Below are positions 1 to 11,885 of a stretch of 64,000 bases of DNA, one piece after another; position 1 is the first letter of the stretch, and the number at the start of each line of letters is the position of its first letter. The position numbers were made by a program, and so were the translations under genes. Source of the DNA: Phaseolus vulgaris (taxonomy: Eukaryota > Streptophyta > Magnoliopsida > Fabales > Fabaceae); NCBI RefSeq assembly GCF_000499845.2, contig NC_023749.2, positions 1,025,030 through 1,089,029 of the forward strand, given 5' to 3'. Below the pieces are notes generated by a model. It was not told the DNA's origin and did no database searches. It saw only the letters and a program-made list of their open reading frames with translations.

Positions 1-1162
1 TGGCTCAATCAGAAATCAAAAACTGAAATGAATTTCCTTGATTTGTTTAAAAAAAATGAAACTTTGTAAGCTTATCTATTGATATAATGATACTGCTTTC
101 AATTCTAAACAACTGGTGTCGGTTTAGAGTTTAGTTGATAGATGGATAAACAAAGTAAAGCCTGGGAAAGCATGATACATTTGGAACTTTTTCTGTTTAC
201 AACAAATGTAAGTTGAGATGCCACTAACTGCAAAAGATCCTTATAATTATATAAAATTACATTTTGAATTCTAAAGTTCAGAAGATCTACAATACAATTT
301 GAAAATGAAAAAATAAACCTAACACTTTTTGTCGAATGGTAGTTTTGGAATTAAAAAAATTATGGAGGTGCATGAAAAAACTATGCAGCGTAAGAAGAAA
401 ACGCCTGAACTCATTATCAGTAGTCACAAATGGACAAAAGGACTACAGTGCAAAGGTGTTTTCTTTCTGCACCTCCATACTTTCTGTGAAAGTGAAATGT
501 CTAATTTACCATTTTGAAAAGTATTTTTTGGATTCATGAACTCTAAAATTCAAAATATAAATTTGTATTCTGAATTATACAATTCATAATGCAAATTTTA
601 TTTTTGAATTATACCATTCAAAATGTAAAAATTTATATTTCACATTGTAAAATTATTTTCGAATGCAAAACTTGCACCATGATAGCTACGTTAAAGCCCA
701 TTTGGACTATATTATTTTTTGGGATTTCTAGGATAAGATTTTTAGGAAGTAAATATCTAAATTATGCAAGCAGATGAATTATGAAATATTTATCAAAATT
801 TTAAGTGTTTTTCTTTTAAGAGGGATCAGTTTAGAGCAATATTTTTTTTTTCTGAAAAAAAATAGAACTTTGAAATGATTCAATGATTGATTTGGAAAAG
901 TGTGTAAGTTGCATTTTTATTTTATGTTTGCTCCATACATTCTCTTATAATCATAACAAAATGTTTTCTTTTTTATTACATAATTATCACATTAAATTGA
1001 AATGAGAAACTAATACAAAAGTTGAGAAACTAAGACAGGTAAACAATTACATGGAACCACAGTATATAACCTTTGATTCAATATGAAAAAAAATGACATT
1101 TTCATTATTTTATGTGAAAATTGAAATTTTAGATAAAGAAATAGAATTGTAAACTTGTACAA
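1..1162. other. gene-free AT-rich region downstream of the terpene synthase
   Basis: No convincing coding sequence. It must hold the terpene synthase 3'UTR next to the stop at 1163. An inverted repeat of a GGAGGTGCA-type end (about 362-373 and 468-479) and short repeated motifs of the form GAATTATACAATTC (about 545-680) resemble the ends and interior of the TGCACC-ended elements at 13878-14521 and 29436-30112, so this is probably a rearranged relative. Confidence 0.5.
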
Positions 1163-4100
1163 TTAAAGGGGTTCAACAACTAGTGACAAGATATGTTTTT
1201 TGATATCTTTATCTTGGATTCCAAAACCATCTCCATTTTGATAAAGGGTGTGTGCTACACGAGCTGCGTTTATTGCTTGAGTAACAAATGGCTCCACACA
1301 ACAAGAAGAAGAAGAAGAAGCAAAACACTTCTTGTTTATCTTCTTCCATGCTTCAAGAATTTTATCTTGGATATGCTTTCTTGCTTTTACCTCTGAAACA
1401 CCCTTTTCATTCATATAGCATACGATTGAAGAAGCTGCATCACCCCTTTCTCTTTCAGCCTGTGAATTTCACTGTCCATTATTAGCGATGCAATATCACA
1501 ACTAATCTTATTTTTAGTCTCTAAAATTGGTTTCTGATTTTCTAGTAGTGTATGATTGAAACTGTAAAACAAAGATGGATTATATACCACACTGGTTCCT
1601 AAATCATTGCAAAGTCTGATCACAAGGGAAACATTGTACACCAAATCCTCGTATGTCTGTAGAAAATGGTCCATGGAATCTTTAACTTGGTACATTGTAC
1701 CAAGATACGAATGCAGTAAAATTACAGGCCCTGAAGATGAAATCCATGCATTGCTTAAATATTCTTGCAGGGATGGAATGTATCCCATGTTGTACCACTT
1801 TGCCTCCTTGTATAATGCTTTGCAAAACTCTATCCACTGACAAAGTGGTTATAGTCATTAGTAATACTACATTAATCTGTGTTTGAAAAAAAAACAGATT
1901 AAGAGAAGTGGTTATATTATAGTAATGTGTAATGTTACCGTTTTCTTTAGGTAAGTTAACACCAAGTGAAAGTTATGTTCTCCTCCAACTTCATAAGCAA
2001 TTTCATTTGTGACATCTTGAAGTGCATGGATGCATGTTCTCATGTACGTTGGGAGTTCTTCAAGTTCTGTGTCGTCCCATCTGTGAATAGGACACTCATG
2101 AGATTCTTCTAATAACCCTAAACATGTACTATAAGGAAGGTTAGATGTAACAATCTTTTAACTTTTGTAGTAATGAAACAAACCTCTCAAATGCCATTGT
2201 GAAGGGCTTCAACTCTTCAAATGAGGCATGTATATCATAAACATCATCAATGACTAGTACCAAAACAATAACTTTGGTGAGCCATTTTCTGATGGATTTG
2301 TACTTGGGCTCAAAAGCAACTCCTGCTGCACACATGAAGCTTTCAACCAACCTATTCCTTGCAAAGCTCAATTCCTCTTTTATGCTAAGATTCTCCCACC
2401 ACCTAAACAAAAAATTGAAGTATTGTAACAACAAATAGAAACCTGATGAAGAATGTACGTTGGTTTAGGGTTGATTTAGGGTTTATGGTTCCGGTGGTGA
2501 GTAAATTGGCTTTGGTCATTTTGTGTATAAAGATTGAGACATTTTTGAAGTTTCTGTATAAGTATTGGAACATTCTTCAAGTGTCTGAAACACTCCTCAA
2601 GTATCTCATTTTATTTTATTTATTTATTTGCTGATTAAAAAAAACATATGAAAGACTGATATTTTCTTTATCAGAGTTATTTTGGTTAGTTTAAAAGTAT
2701 ATATACCTGGATAATTCCTTGAGCTCCAATTGAAGTGTGGCCTGAATCATATTGAAATTTAATTTAGACATTTCAAGTAAAATGGGGTCCATATTTTTCT
2801 CCTTGTTGTATTGCTTTATGTGCCATTTCACTTCAAACCATTGTACTCTCCAATGGGAGGGAAGCTCCAATGAGTGGACCATTCTTTCAACATCTACATT
2901 ATTAGATAGTTGGTCCTTCTTGATGGAATTGAGAGAATTTGTGGCACAAATTTTTGCCTCATCCATTATCTTTTCTCCTTCCAAGCCTAAATGTGAGGCC
3001 TCCAAAAGCTCCACAACATCTTTAACATCACCAACATGTGGGCTAATTGTCCTCATCACATCACCCTTTTTATCTAAGAACTTGCTTAATATATCTGAGT
3101 TTGACAAGTAATTAACAAAAAATTATATTGTTAATTAACCTGATGTCGAGTAATGACCAACATACACAATAAGAAAATTATTAAATAATAATCAAATTTA
3201 GAAACTCAAAATAATTAGTCACTATATTAACTAACTTAGATATTATTTTAGAGACTAAAAAAAAAGTACAGATATCTAAAGTTATTTCTATTACTAATAA
3301 AAATTTATAAAATAGTTTATAAATTGGTATCTAAATCAGCTACCAAGATTTTGACTACTAATATTTTAGATTCTAAATTAGTCTCTAAAAGATTGATAGA
3401 AACTAATTTAAAATATAAGTAGTTAGTAGATAAACCCTAATTGCTAATAGTTAGATACCAATTTACAAACTACTTTATAAATTTTTATTAATAATATAAA
3501 CTACTTTATATATCAATAATTTTTTAGTTTATAAAATGGACTCTAGTTTAGTCAACATAGTAACTAATTAGTTAGGTCTCTAAAATTAGTTTCTATTCCA
3601 CAATTTTCTTGTACTGTACTGAGTTAGTCAGAGAGAGAAAGCTTGTACTGAGTGAGTCAGAGAGAGAAAGCTTTGTTACCTGGCAAAACTGCATATCCAT
3701 GATTTCTTAGAAGCCTGAAGGATAATGCAGATAGGTGCAAATGTTCTGAACTAAGATTGAAAGTGCTGGTTTTGACATGAACTGCTAAAGATTCAAGAAA
3801 GCCATTTATTTCCTTTTGAAAATGGTTGGCAAGGCCTAGTTTTTGGATCCAATCAACCAACTCTAATTTTTTAAAAATATCCTTCTCTTGTACAAATACA
3901 CTCTTCACTTCCATCATTCTCTTGTTTAACACTGCAACAAATTCATCCTTCTGCACAAATTGCAACAAATTATAAATATAAACAAACATCAATCCATGCA
4001 TATCAAGCTTATTAATGAAAATGATGAACTTTTAATACCAAAGACTAAAAACTTATTCAAATCTTTGGGTTAATTAGAACTTTAACATGTTGAGAACATT

Positions 4101-5367
4101 TTATGACTACACCATTTTTTTTACTTTAGAATCAACCATAAACTAGACTAATATGTTATAAAATCTAAATCTAAATCCAAATTATTAATTATTATTATTA
4201 TTATTATTATTGCTAATATAATAAAAATAACATTAATAATAATAAAAATAATAACCATAATAATGATAATGAAAAGTGTAACATGACTACAAAATTTATT
4301 TGATGTAGTGTAAAAAGTATTGTCTTTGAGCAATGTTCATGACACTAGCCTCCCGAATGAAACAAAATTTGAACTTTTGTTCTTAAAGGTTGAGGCAGAT
4401 GTGAACAAAATAATATTGGATGAATATATACAAACATGCAATTCATAATATTGGAAGATGCTTAAATAACTTTTAATTTTGTAAATATTAAAGATAAATA
4501 ATAGTATATAAATGTGTACAAATTTTATCTTATGAATCAGTTTTATAATATTAAATTAAATTTTTAAATTTATTTTTTAATATCATATCATGTTAGAGAT
4601 CCTACATCGACTAGAGATTAGGACATTTCATTGTATATAAGTGAGTGCAAACCTCATCCCATGAGCCGGTTTTATGGGGTTGAGTTAGACTTAAAGTCCA
4701 CTTTGTAATATGGTATCAGAGTCATTTCGAGTCTATCCTAACGAGTGTTTGTGTTGGGCCTATCGTGTCACCCGCTATCGGGCCGCTATTGAATCACCCA
4801 TAATATATAGTATCGTACACGAGTTGCCGCTATCGAACCGCTATTGAATCACCCATAATATATAGTATCGTACACGAGTTGACAGTTTCAGCGTGAGAAG
4901 ATGTGTTGGAGATCCTAATCTTACGATTTTATATCTCAACATAATACAAATTTTATCTTCATTTATTAAAACACAATACATACTTATTTTCCATTTAGTT
5001 CTTTTAAAAAAGATGTGGGTTGAGTCTCTATCAATTGTTTATTTCGTTTTCCAACATCAAAATTCTGAGTTAAGTACTGATGTAGACAGAAAAGAAAAAG
5101 TGGTACAAAATACAAAAAAAAATAAAAGTTTCTAATACAATAATACTAAATTTAGAATGTTGTAGAAATAGAGAAAATGTTTAAACAAATCAAAATGAGT
5201 AAATGAAAGGAGAAACACACACATATATATGAATAGGTAAGAAAGTATCTCACATGATATTTGCTGCCAAGTGACTGGAGAAATTGGTATTTCCAAATGT
5301 TTGGTTTATAGTGTGCAGATCTACGTGATAAAATTTGAGAAGAGAGATTGAAGTTTGATTGACTCAT
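1163..5367 (-). CDS. terpene synthase, TPS-b, (E,E)-alpha-farnesene synthase-like (7 exons)
   Basis: Terpene synthase predicted to ionise a prenyl diphosphate and release a volatile mono- or sesquiterpene. Exons in coding order: 5254-5367, 3680-3950, 2707-3094, 2184-2402, 1939-2080, 1588-1836, 1163-1459. Every junction is GT-AG, phases join without a break, and the sum is 559 codons plus stop. Exon sizes such as 219 and 249 bp match the standard seven-exon class III TPS gene. Visible motifs: RR-x8-W at residues 15-25, RNR (RxR) at 273-275, DDVYD (DDxxD) at 310-314, and the NSE/DTE motif NDLGTSVAE at 455-463. The last needs the donor at 1587, which I chose for that reason. Only 14 residues precede RR-x8-W, too few for a plastid transit peptide, so a cytosolic enzyme using farnesyl diphosphate is likely. 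Local similarity (KPNIW, VHSLELPSH, ARVAHTLY, GDGFG) points to alpha-farnesene synthases. Product specificity is inferred. Confidence 0.9.
3165..3616. mobile_element. CACTA-ended foldback MITE in terpene synthase intron 2
   Basis: A 452-bp inverted-repeat element. The left end reads CACAATAAGAAAATT and the right end AATTTTCTTGTACTG, degenerate forms of the CACTACAAGAAAATT terminus of CACTA transposons. The interior is a large imperfect palindrome built of blocks such as AATTAGTCACTAT and TTAGAGACTAAA, shared with the elements near 10.6, 11.6, 36.1 and 45.2 kb. It carries no coding capacity. I could not confirm a clean 3-bp target duplication. Confidence 0.65.
3616..3673. repeat. 29-bp tandem duplication beside a splice donor
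   Basis: Two consecutive 29-bp copies (3616-3644 and 3645-3673) starting GTACTGAGT and ending GAAAGCTT, differing at one base. The second copy overlaps the first bases of the intron that follows terpene synthase exon 2, whose donor GTAACA is at 3679 on the minus strand. Confidence 0.85.
4181..4212. repeat. (ATT)n microsatellite in terpene synthase intron 1
   Basis: Run of ATT trinucleotides followed by irregular AAT/ATA repeats to about 4275. Confidence 0.8.
4591..4917 (+). mobile_element. TRIM retrotransposon, 3' truncated, in terpene synthase intron 1
   Basis: A 120-bp LTR-like segment (4591-4710) opens TGTTAGAGATCC. It is followed directly by TGGTATCAGAG at 4711, the usual primer-binding site complementary to initiator tRNA-Met. 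A short non-coding interior leads to a purine-rich stretch (GTGAGAAGA) and the start of a second LTR, TGTTGGAGATCC, at about 4904, which soon loses similarity. There is no gag or pol. An independent inverted copy at 32024-32143 has an LTR of the same 120-bp length, which supports the boundaries. Confidence 0.7.
4772..4881. repeat. 55-bp tandem duplication inside the TRIM interior
   Basis: Copies at 4772-4826 and 4827-4881 start CCGCTATCG and end CACGAGTTG. They differ only at GG versus AA after CCGCTATCG. Confidence 0.9.
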
Positions 5368-5418
5368 TTTGCAGAAATGCAGAAAGTGATTGTGCTGTGT
5401 TTCTGCATACTAACTCCC

Positions 5419-5426
5419 TTTATATA
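5419..5426 (-). promoter_or_regulatory. TATA box of the terpene synthase gene
   Basis: On the minus strand this reads TATATAAA within GGCCTATATAAAGGG, 52-59 bp upstream of the ATG at 5367. That predicts a short 5'UTR of about 25 nt. Confidence 0.65.
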
Positions 5427-5430
5427 GGCC

Positions 5431-8400
5431 ACACATGGCTACCTAAGTAGTCACATGTTATGTTACCCAATAACCAGTGCAAAATTAAGACTATTCCTAC
5501 AAAATGATGTGACTTTTTTGTTATCAACTTTTTAAGCACTGTGTGAGCCACAAAAATTCAGATTTATTCTCAGGTGGAGCTATAAATCATCAAGAGTACC
5601 AAATACCTGCATATATATATAATATTATATCTCATTCAATGTGTATTTTTAACTTCATACCTTGTATAAATCATATTATGGATGATTGAGTTGGAGTTGA
5701 TTTATTTCACATGAAAAATAAAAACATAATTGTTTTTATCATGATTTTAAAATAAGTTTTTTGGTATATATTTAACAAAATTCAATACATGAAAAGTAAG
5801 ATTCCAAATATATATTTATTTTGAGGACACTAGTTTTATGTTTTCCCCCTTTTTTTTAGGTTTTTAACAAATTTTATGGTCCTTGAAGCTATTATTTATG
5901 AAAGGATGTAGGGTGTAGTGATTTGGAAGACATTTGAAGCACTTTTTTAAAACTTGTTTTTTTAGGAAGTGTTGTTTTTGTAATGTTTCTTGTGTATAAA
6001 AGACACGTTTCTTTATAATTTATCCTGTTTTTGTAATGTTCACTTTCAAGAAATATTTTATCCTTTGGAATGTAGGGTGTGTTGGGAATAAAATTTTGAA
6101 AAAAAAGTTATACATAAAATAAATATAATCTAACAAAGAAAATAAAATTGATATTATAAAGAAGATAAAAGGTTAATTATAAAATTTATTTCAAAATTTT
6201 GTCAATTTCAATATAGATATGAGTAATAAAGTGGGTCGGATTTAACAGTTCAATCCATCAACCTGTCTTTATTTAAGTAGGATAAATTAACTTTTCACAA
6301 TGAAGTATAATCTCATAAATTTAAATAATTTCAATTACACCCTCACACCAGAGTCGATTTTAACTTTTTAAAAAAATTAAATAGTTCTAAATGAAATATA
6401 ACCTCATATTTTTAAATAATCTCAATTATACTCTCACACCCCATATCTCCATTCTAACCAAAACACTATCATTTTTCTCTAGTCGCAGTCAGTTGCAACA
6501 TTTCAAATAGTGGTTTTATCATTTGACATGTTTTAATTTATTCCAAAAGATAAATCCACACTGACGTGAGTGTTTGGGTCTTGTAGTTATAAGTTTTTCC
6601 TCAAACAACATCATATCAATTTTATCAAGAAAATAAATATTCTTGCACTTGCAATAGTTTCATGAAGTGGATTGTTATTGCAATCTGAAGCAAATTTTGA
6701 ACCCTTAAAAACAAAAGTTTCTTCTATAGTGTGAAGATAATCTTTTCTTTTAGTTTTATACTTCATTTTTGCATCTCGCTAGTTTTTTTTTTTTTTTGGT
6801 TTTATTGCTTTTAGATTGTATAAGAAGTTAACGAAAACACAACCACCACCAATTAAAATACCACAAAACCTACCTCAGCCACCAATGTTCACCATCAACC
6901 ACCACAAGCAACTAACACCCATTGGAAATGAAGAAGAAAACACTACACTCTCCACCATACATAGAAGAATATTGTTGAAATTAAAAACTACTATGGAAGT
7001 GCTAAGAGATTGTATGAAGGTGGTGGGAGAATTTGTCTTAACCTTTTGAATCTGTCAACTCGCATTGGCTCTTTTCGCCTAACCTGCCAACTCGTCGGTA
7101 GTAAGCAAGGTAAGAAGGATCATTCTTTCATCCTTTATTTAGGGTGTTTTTTAGAAGGGTGTCATGCTTTTAAAATAAAAAATTAATGATTGTCAATACT
7201 TTATACAAAATTGTATTTATATTAATTTCTTTATGTATCATTTGATTTATTGAATTATTATTTATATTTATTTTGTTTTGATACATATTAAATTTTGATT
7301 TGATTAAAATATTCAATTTTATTATTATTTTTTACATTTTTATTATAAAAATAATAATACCAATAATTACAACAAAATAAATATATTTTAAAAAATAAAT
7401 ATTACAAAAAGTTTTAAAAATGATGGGTCAACCACCAACCCATCAGTCCACCTATGACACCTATGATATATATGACATGATGAGTTATCAAAATCACATA
7501 TTTTAATATTTATAAAAAATAATGTCAATTTTTGTTGTGACCAAATTTTTAAGGAGTGCCCTAAGATTTACGTGAACCACAAAAATTCAGATTTTCTTAT
7601 CCTTCATTTATTTTACTTTCATTTTATTTGTGGTCATTTCAACGTCTCTGGGTTCTTTCATGAACAGTACCAAATATCATGTGAATTCCATCAATCTTTA
7701 ATTAATTCATAGGAGATTTAATTCTTTTTAATTTTAATTTTAAAATATTATATATATATATATATTTGTTTTTCTTGCTCAATGTTAGGATTTCTAACTT
7801 CATACCTTATTCATATTATGGATAACTGAGTTAGATTTCAATTATTTTACATGAAAATATAAAAATATATTTATTTTTTATGTAAATTTTAAAATATTTA
7901 TGTTTTGAATTTATTTTTTATTTTTTTATATATTTAATAAAATTCAATACATAAAAAATAATATTCCAAAACTATATAAATTAAAAATATTACACTAATC
8001 TAATCCTTAATTCTCATAAATCTCAAATTTTTAGGTTCTAACCTTCCTTCCCTTCATTAATTCTAAGTCTTCGAAGTTTTCACGTAAAAATGTAATTCAT
8101 TAAAAAAATTTAAATTTTGGTTTAGGATGATGATATTTTAATACTCATTAAATAAAAAATATTCATTTAACACTCCTAAATAAAAATATTTTAATGATAT
8201 TTATTTTAGATTTTAATTTAAAATTTTAATATACATTATTATATTATTAAAGTGGGTTTTTTTAAGAGTCTCAAAGAAATATTTCTCTTTAGTTTAACAT
8301 TATATTTGCAATAATTATTTTTTTTCTTCCTTAAATGAGATTGAGTCTATCCAAACAGGTTTTAATTTGAGAAGAGAAATTGTATGGTCTAAAATGTTCA

Positions 8401-10588
8401 CAAAAAAAGGATAATTTTTTAGGGTTTAAACACGTGCTAAATGGTTCACTTTATAAGTTGCGATTCATTATTACGACTTTATCTCGCACGTGTTTAAACA
8501 ATCGTACATGTTTTTTTAACTAAAGTAATGCACCACGTTTTCTTAAACAAAAGTTATACTATACACCATTTGTTTAAAAAAAAAAAAAAAACTATACATC
8601 ATGTTTTGTTTTTCCTATAAAAGTAAAACATCTTCTAAATTTAAATGAAAACTCTTAAAAAATAATAATAATTTTTTCTATCATACTATTAGGACGTTAT
8701 AATTCGATTAAATATGAATTGATTATGACTTGGATAAACATAAAATATACTTCAATTTTTTATTTTATTTGAACCAGACAAAAATTAACTTATTTCCATG
8801 TATAGATCTATTTAATTTGATTTGGACTCGGATTGATTTGGCTAATCTACAGTTTAATTTATACCCAAACCAACTTGATTTGATCTGAACTTTGGTCGAC
8901 TTGACTTAATTCTAATTTGGACTGAATTGATTAATCTTGTATGAACTCAACCTCATACTATCTTACTTTAGTATGATTTGAATTAACATATTTTATAACA
9001 AAATAATTCCGTAAATTAAAAAAATTAAAAATATAAAATAATTTTAAAAAAAACTTTAACAAAACATGACATCGAATATCTACTACCAAATATTATTAAA
9101 ATTTTAACACTTAGTTAATATTTAAATAATATTTTTAATATAATAATAATTGAAATTATTTATCTTAAAAATATATATATATATATATATATTAAATTAA
9201 AATTATTTTATTTAAATACATTTAAAATAAAATAATTTAAAACAAGGTAAGTTCAAATTTAATGTATTTAAATATATTTAAATTATGATTTTTCTATCGA
9301 AATAAAAGATGTATGTATTTTGTGGTTTGGTCTAATTGATATTCGTTTCTAAACCCGAAAATAACATGTGTGGTCACTTTTGGGGTGACAAGTTTTCAAA
9401 CCGAAGTTGACTCCTTTGTCTTATTTGGCTATTTTTGGTAAAATTAATTCATTTTTTTCTAAACTTAAATTTTTTCATTTTATCGGGTTGCATGCATTTT
9501 GCCAAATTATAAATGGCTGATTTTTCGTGTACCAGATCAATTTAAATTTGCATTCAATATATTTTCATGAAATGTTTTTTCTTGATTTAAAAGATTTAGT
9601 CTTCCACGTGTTGATATTCGTAAGTCAAATCAGAAAGTTTTAGATATAAGTCCAAAATTAATATGTTACTTCTGGATTTGGTCATCCGGAAGCTTATTTT
9701 GACAACATAAATAACTTTATGGATGTCAAGATTCGTAAGCAGCAAACATAAATAAGTGTCGGATCCTGATCTTCAGCATCATTTACAACTCATCATTCCA
9801 AAATTCATAACTCATAACTCATTTTTGTATATGACTATCTGAAAGCTTAAATGAAGCACGAAAATGACCTTTTAAATATCTAAATCTGAAACATATAACA
9901 ATCACTTATAGATTTCTGCATCAATAAGCAAACATGAAACCAAAACAATGTTGAGTTTTAAATAGTACGTGGAATACATGTCTTAAATGACACGATTTAC
10001 CAATATAAATTTGATTTTTCTAAAAGTGGATCATATGCTAAAGTATAATATTTCAAAGATTCATAATATTATTTTTATAAAAAACTAAAAATGAACTTCA
10101 ATAATGTAAAACTTTAATCTTTGTTTTTTAATTTTTGTATTAGCATTTTAATCCTGAGAAAAGTTGTCAACCACAACTTTGGATTACTCTTTTTTTTTCA
10201 AAATAATGTTTTAAATGATAAATTTGAAGTTGTTTGGTGTACAAGTTGAAGCGCAAATCGCACATTTATAACGATGTGAATGGGAAGGCGTTGAAACAAT
10301 CATAATAATTTTTTTGTCATTTATTTTTCCTGTCATTTATCTCTCTTGTATTTTAATTTCTTAAGTCTTCTGTTTATTCCATGTTTTCCAATGCTCCTCA
10401 TGACTGATCATTTTTATTTTGTCACGTTTTAAATTTTTTTTATTAATTATTTATTTTGTTGTAAATTTATTATTCATTGTACTTGTATGATTCGATAAAA
10501 TGTATTTCTTATTTTTCTGATGTTCATTTTCTATTAGTACTAATGAACATTCAATACAAGAGAATCATGAAATAAAATTTAATTTTAG
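5431..10588. other. gene-free AT-rich intergenic region
   Basis: No supportable gene. The open frame at 6816-7049 is rich in low-complexity Pro/Thr and I recognise nothing in it. The region contains poly-A/T runs, a (TA)n tract near 9170-9192, and the perfect inverted repeat at 8424-8499. Confidence 0.5.
8424..8499. repeat. 14-bp perfect inverted repeat carrying CACGTG
   Basis: GTTTAAACACGTGC at 8424-8437 and its exact reverse complement at 8486-8499, separated by 48 bp. Each arm holds a CACGTG hexamer. Confidence 0.8.
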
Positions 10589-10885
10589 AGAAAAAAATAA
10601 TAATTAGTTGTTATAGTGGTTAAATTAGAGATTGGTTTCTAAATTAGTTTATATTATTGTTAAATAGTTTCTAAATTAGTATCTAATTAGTTACCAATGT
10701 TTTAACCACCAATTATTTATATTCTAAATTTGGTAGCTAACTAGTTACCAATTTAGAAACCATTTAACAATAATAGACACTAATTTAGAAAAAAAATAGT
10801 TTGTAAAATAGTCTTTAATTTAATCATTAAAGTAACTAATTATTTTTTTCTCTAAAATTGGTTTTTATTTCATGATTTTTTTAGT
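10588..10885. mobile_element. foldback MITE of the CACTA-ended family
   Basis: About 300 bp with two inverted halves. Blocks such as TTAGTTGTTATAGTGG, TAAATTAGAGA and TTACCAA on the left recur in reverse complement on the right, including GGTTTTTATTTCATGATTTTTT at the right end. The CACTA terminus itself is decayed, so the ends are approximate. Confidence 0.55.
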
Positions 10886-11496
10886 AATTTCTCAATTCAT
10901 CTTTTTTTTTATAATCTCTTATTAAAAAAAAAACTAGTATATGAAATACTTATGAATTTTCCACTATTAATGCCATGAAAATTCCAAATTAAATCTCAAT
11001 TTTAAGATAATAATAAGGTCACACCATAACCATATATAATCACAATCTTCAAAAACATCAATTTGTAATTTTAGATAATAAAACGTAGGTTCTTAGAACA
11101 CCACTTTGACCATCAACCTCAAATTTTCAAATTAGGAATACTTGATAAAATGAGAATATTCCAAAGTTCATATAGAATAGTATTATAAATCAAGTTAATG
11201 TAACTATTAGAATGTCGACTCAATCATTAGAGTTATAATTAAATAAAAGATGGATAATAACAATTATAAGATTAATTAACATGTTTTCCTAATAAATGAC
11301 AAGTAACGAAGATTATATTGTTAAAAAGAATCAAAGATTTGATTCATTCAAAAGAAAAATCCAATTGAAAGAAGCTTCAGTTTTTTATTAAAAAAAAAAG
11401 AAACATAGAGAAAATAGAAACTCGACTTAAAAAACTGAAGTTTAGATTTTAAAAACAATAAATAATGTTTCATATTTGGATAAAAAAATCGTAAAA

Positions 11497-11498
<2 letters not shown>

Positions 11499-11532
<34 letters not shown>
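11499..11532. repeat. (TA)17 microsatellite
   Basis: Uninterrupted TA dinucleotides directly preceding the foldback element at about 11547. Confidence 0.95.
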
Positions 11533-11537
<5 letters not shown>

Positions 11538-11546
11538 GTGGAAAGA

Positions 11547-11885
11547 GACAAAAAATAATTAGTTGTTATAGTGACTAAATTAGAGACCATTTTAGGGACT
11601 AAATAAATTTTTGGTTTCTAAATTAGTTTATATTATTGTTAAATGGTTTCTAAATTGGTATCTAATTAGCAACCAAGATTTTTGCTACCAAATTTAGAAT
11701 AAAAATAATTGGTAGTTAAGACTTTGGTTGCTAATTAGATACCAATTTAGAAACTATTTGACAATAATAAGAACTAATTTAGAAACCATTTTGTTTTAGT
11801 TTTTAAAATGGTCTCTAATCTAGTTATTATTGTAATTAATTATTTTGGTATATAAAAATTAGTTTCTATTTGATTTTATTTTTTT
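11547..11885. mobile_element. foldback MITE, near-palindromic, CACTA-ended family
   Basis: The two halves (about 11547-11705 and 11706-11885) are imperfect reverse complements along nearly their whole length. Matching blocks include TTAGAGACCATTTTAG, TTGTTAAATGGTTTC and ATTAGCAACCAA. No coding capacity. Outer termini are degenerate. Confidence 0.65.

Noticed and set aside
1591..1593. Ending terpene synthase exon 6 at AGT with donor GTGGTA
   Set aside because: It would shorten the NSE/DTE metal-binding motif by one residue and give a 246-bp exon; the donor GTATAT three bases later gives the exact motif and the usual 249 bp.
4772..4881. CRISPR-like spaced repeats
   Set aside because: Direct tandem copies without spacers in a eukaryotic nuclear context; part of a TRIM interior.
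6816..7049. 77-codon open frame with Pro/Thr-rich start
   Set aside because: No recognised family, no splice context, isolated in repeat-rich DNA.
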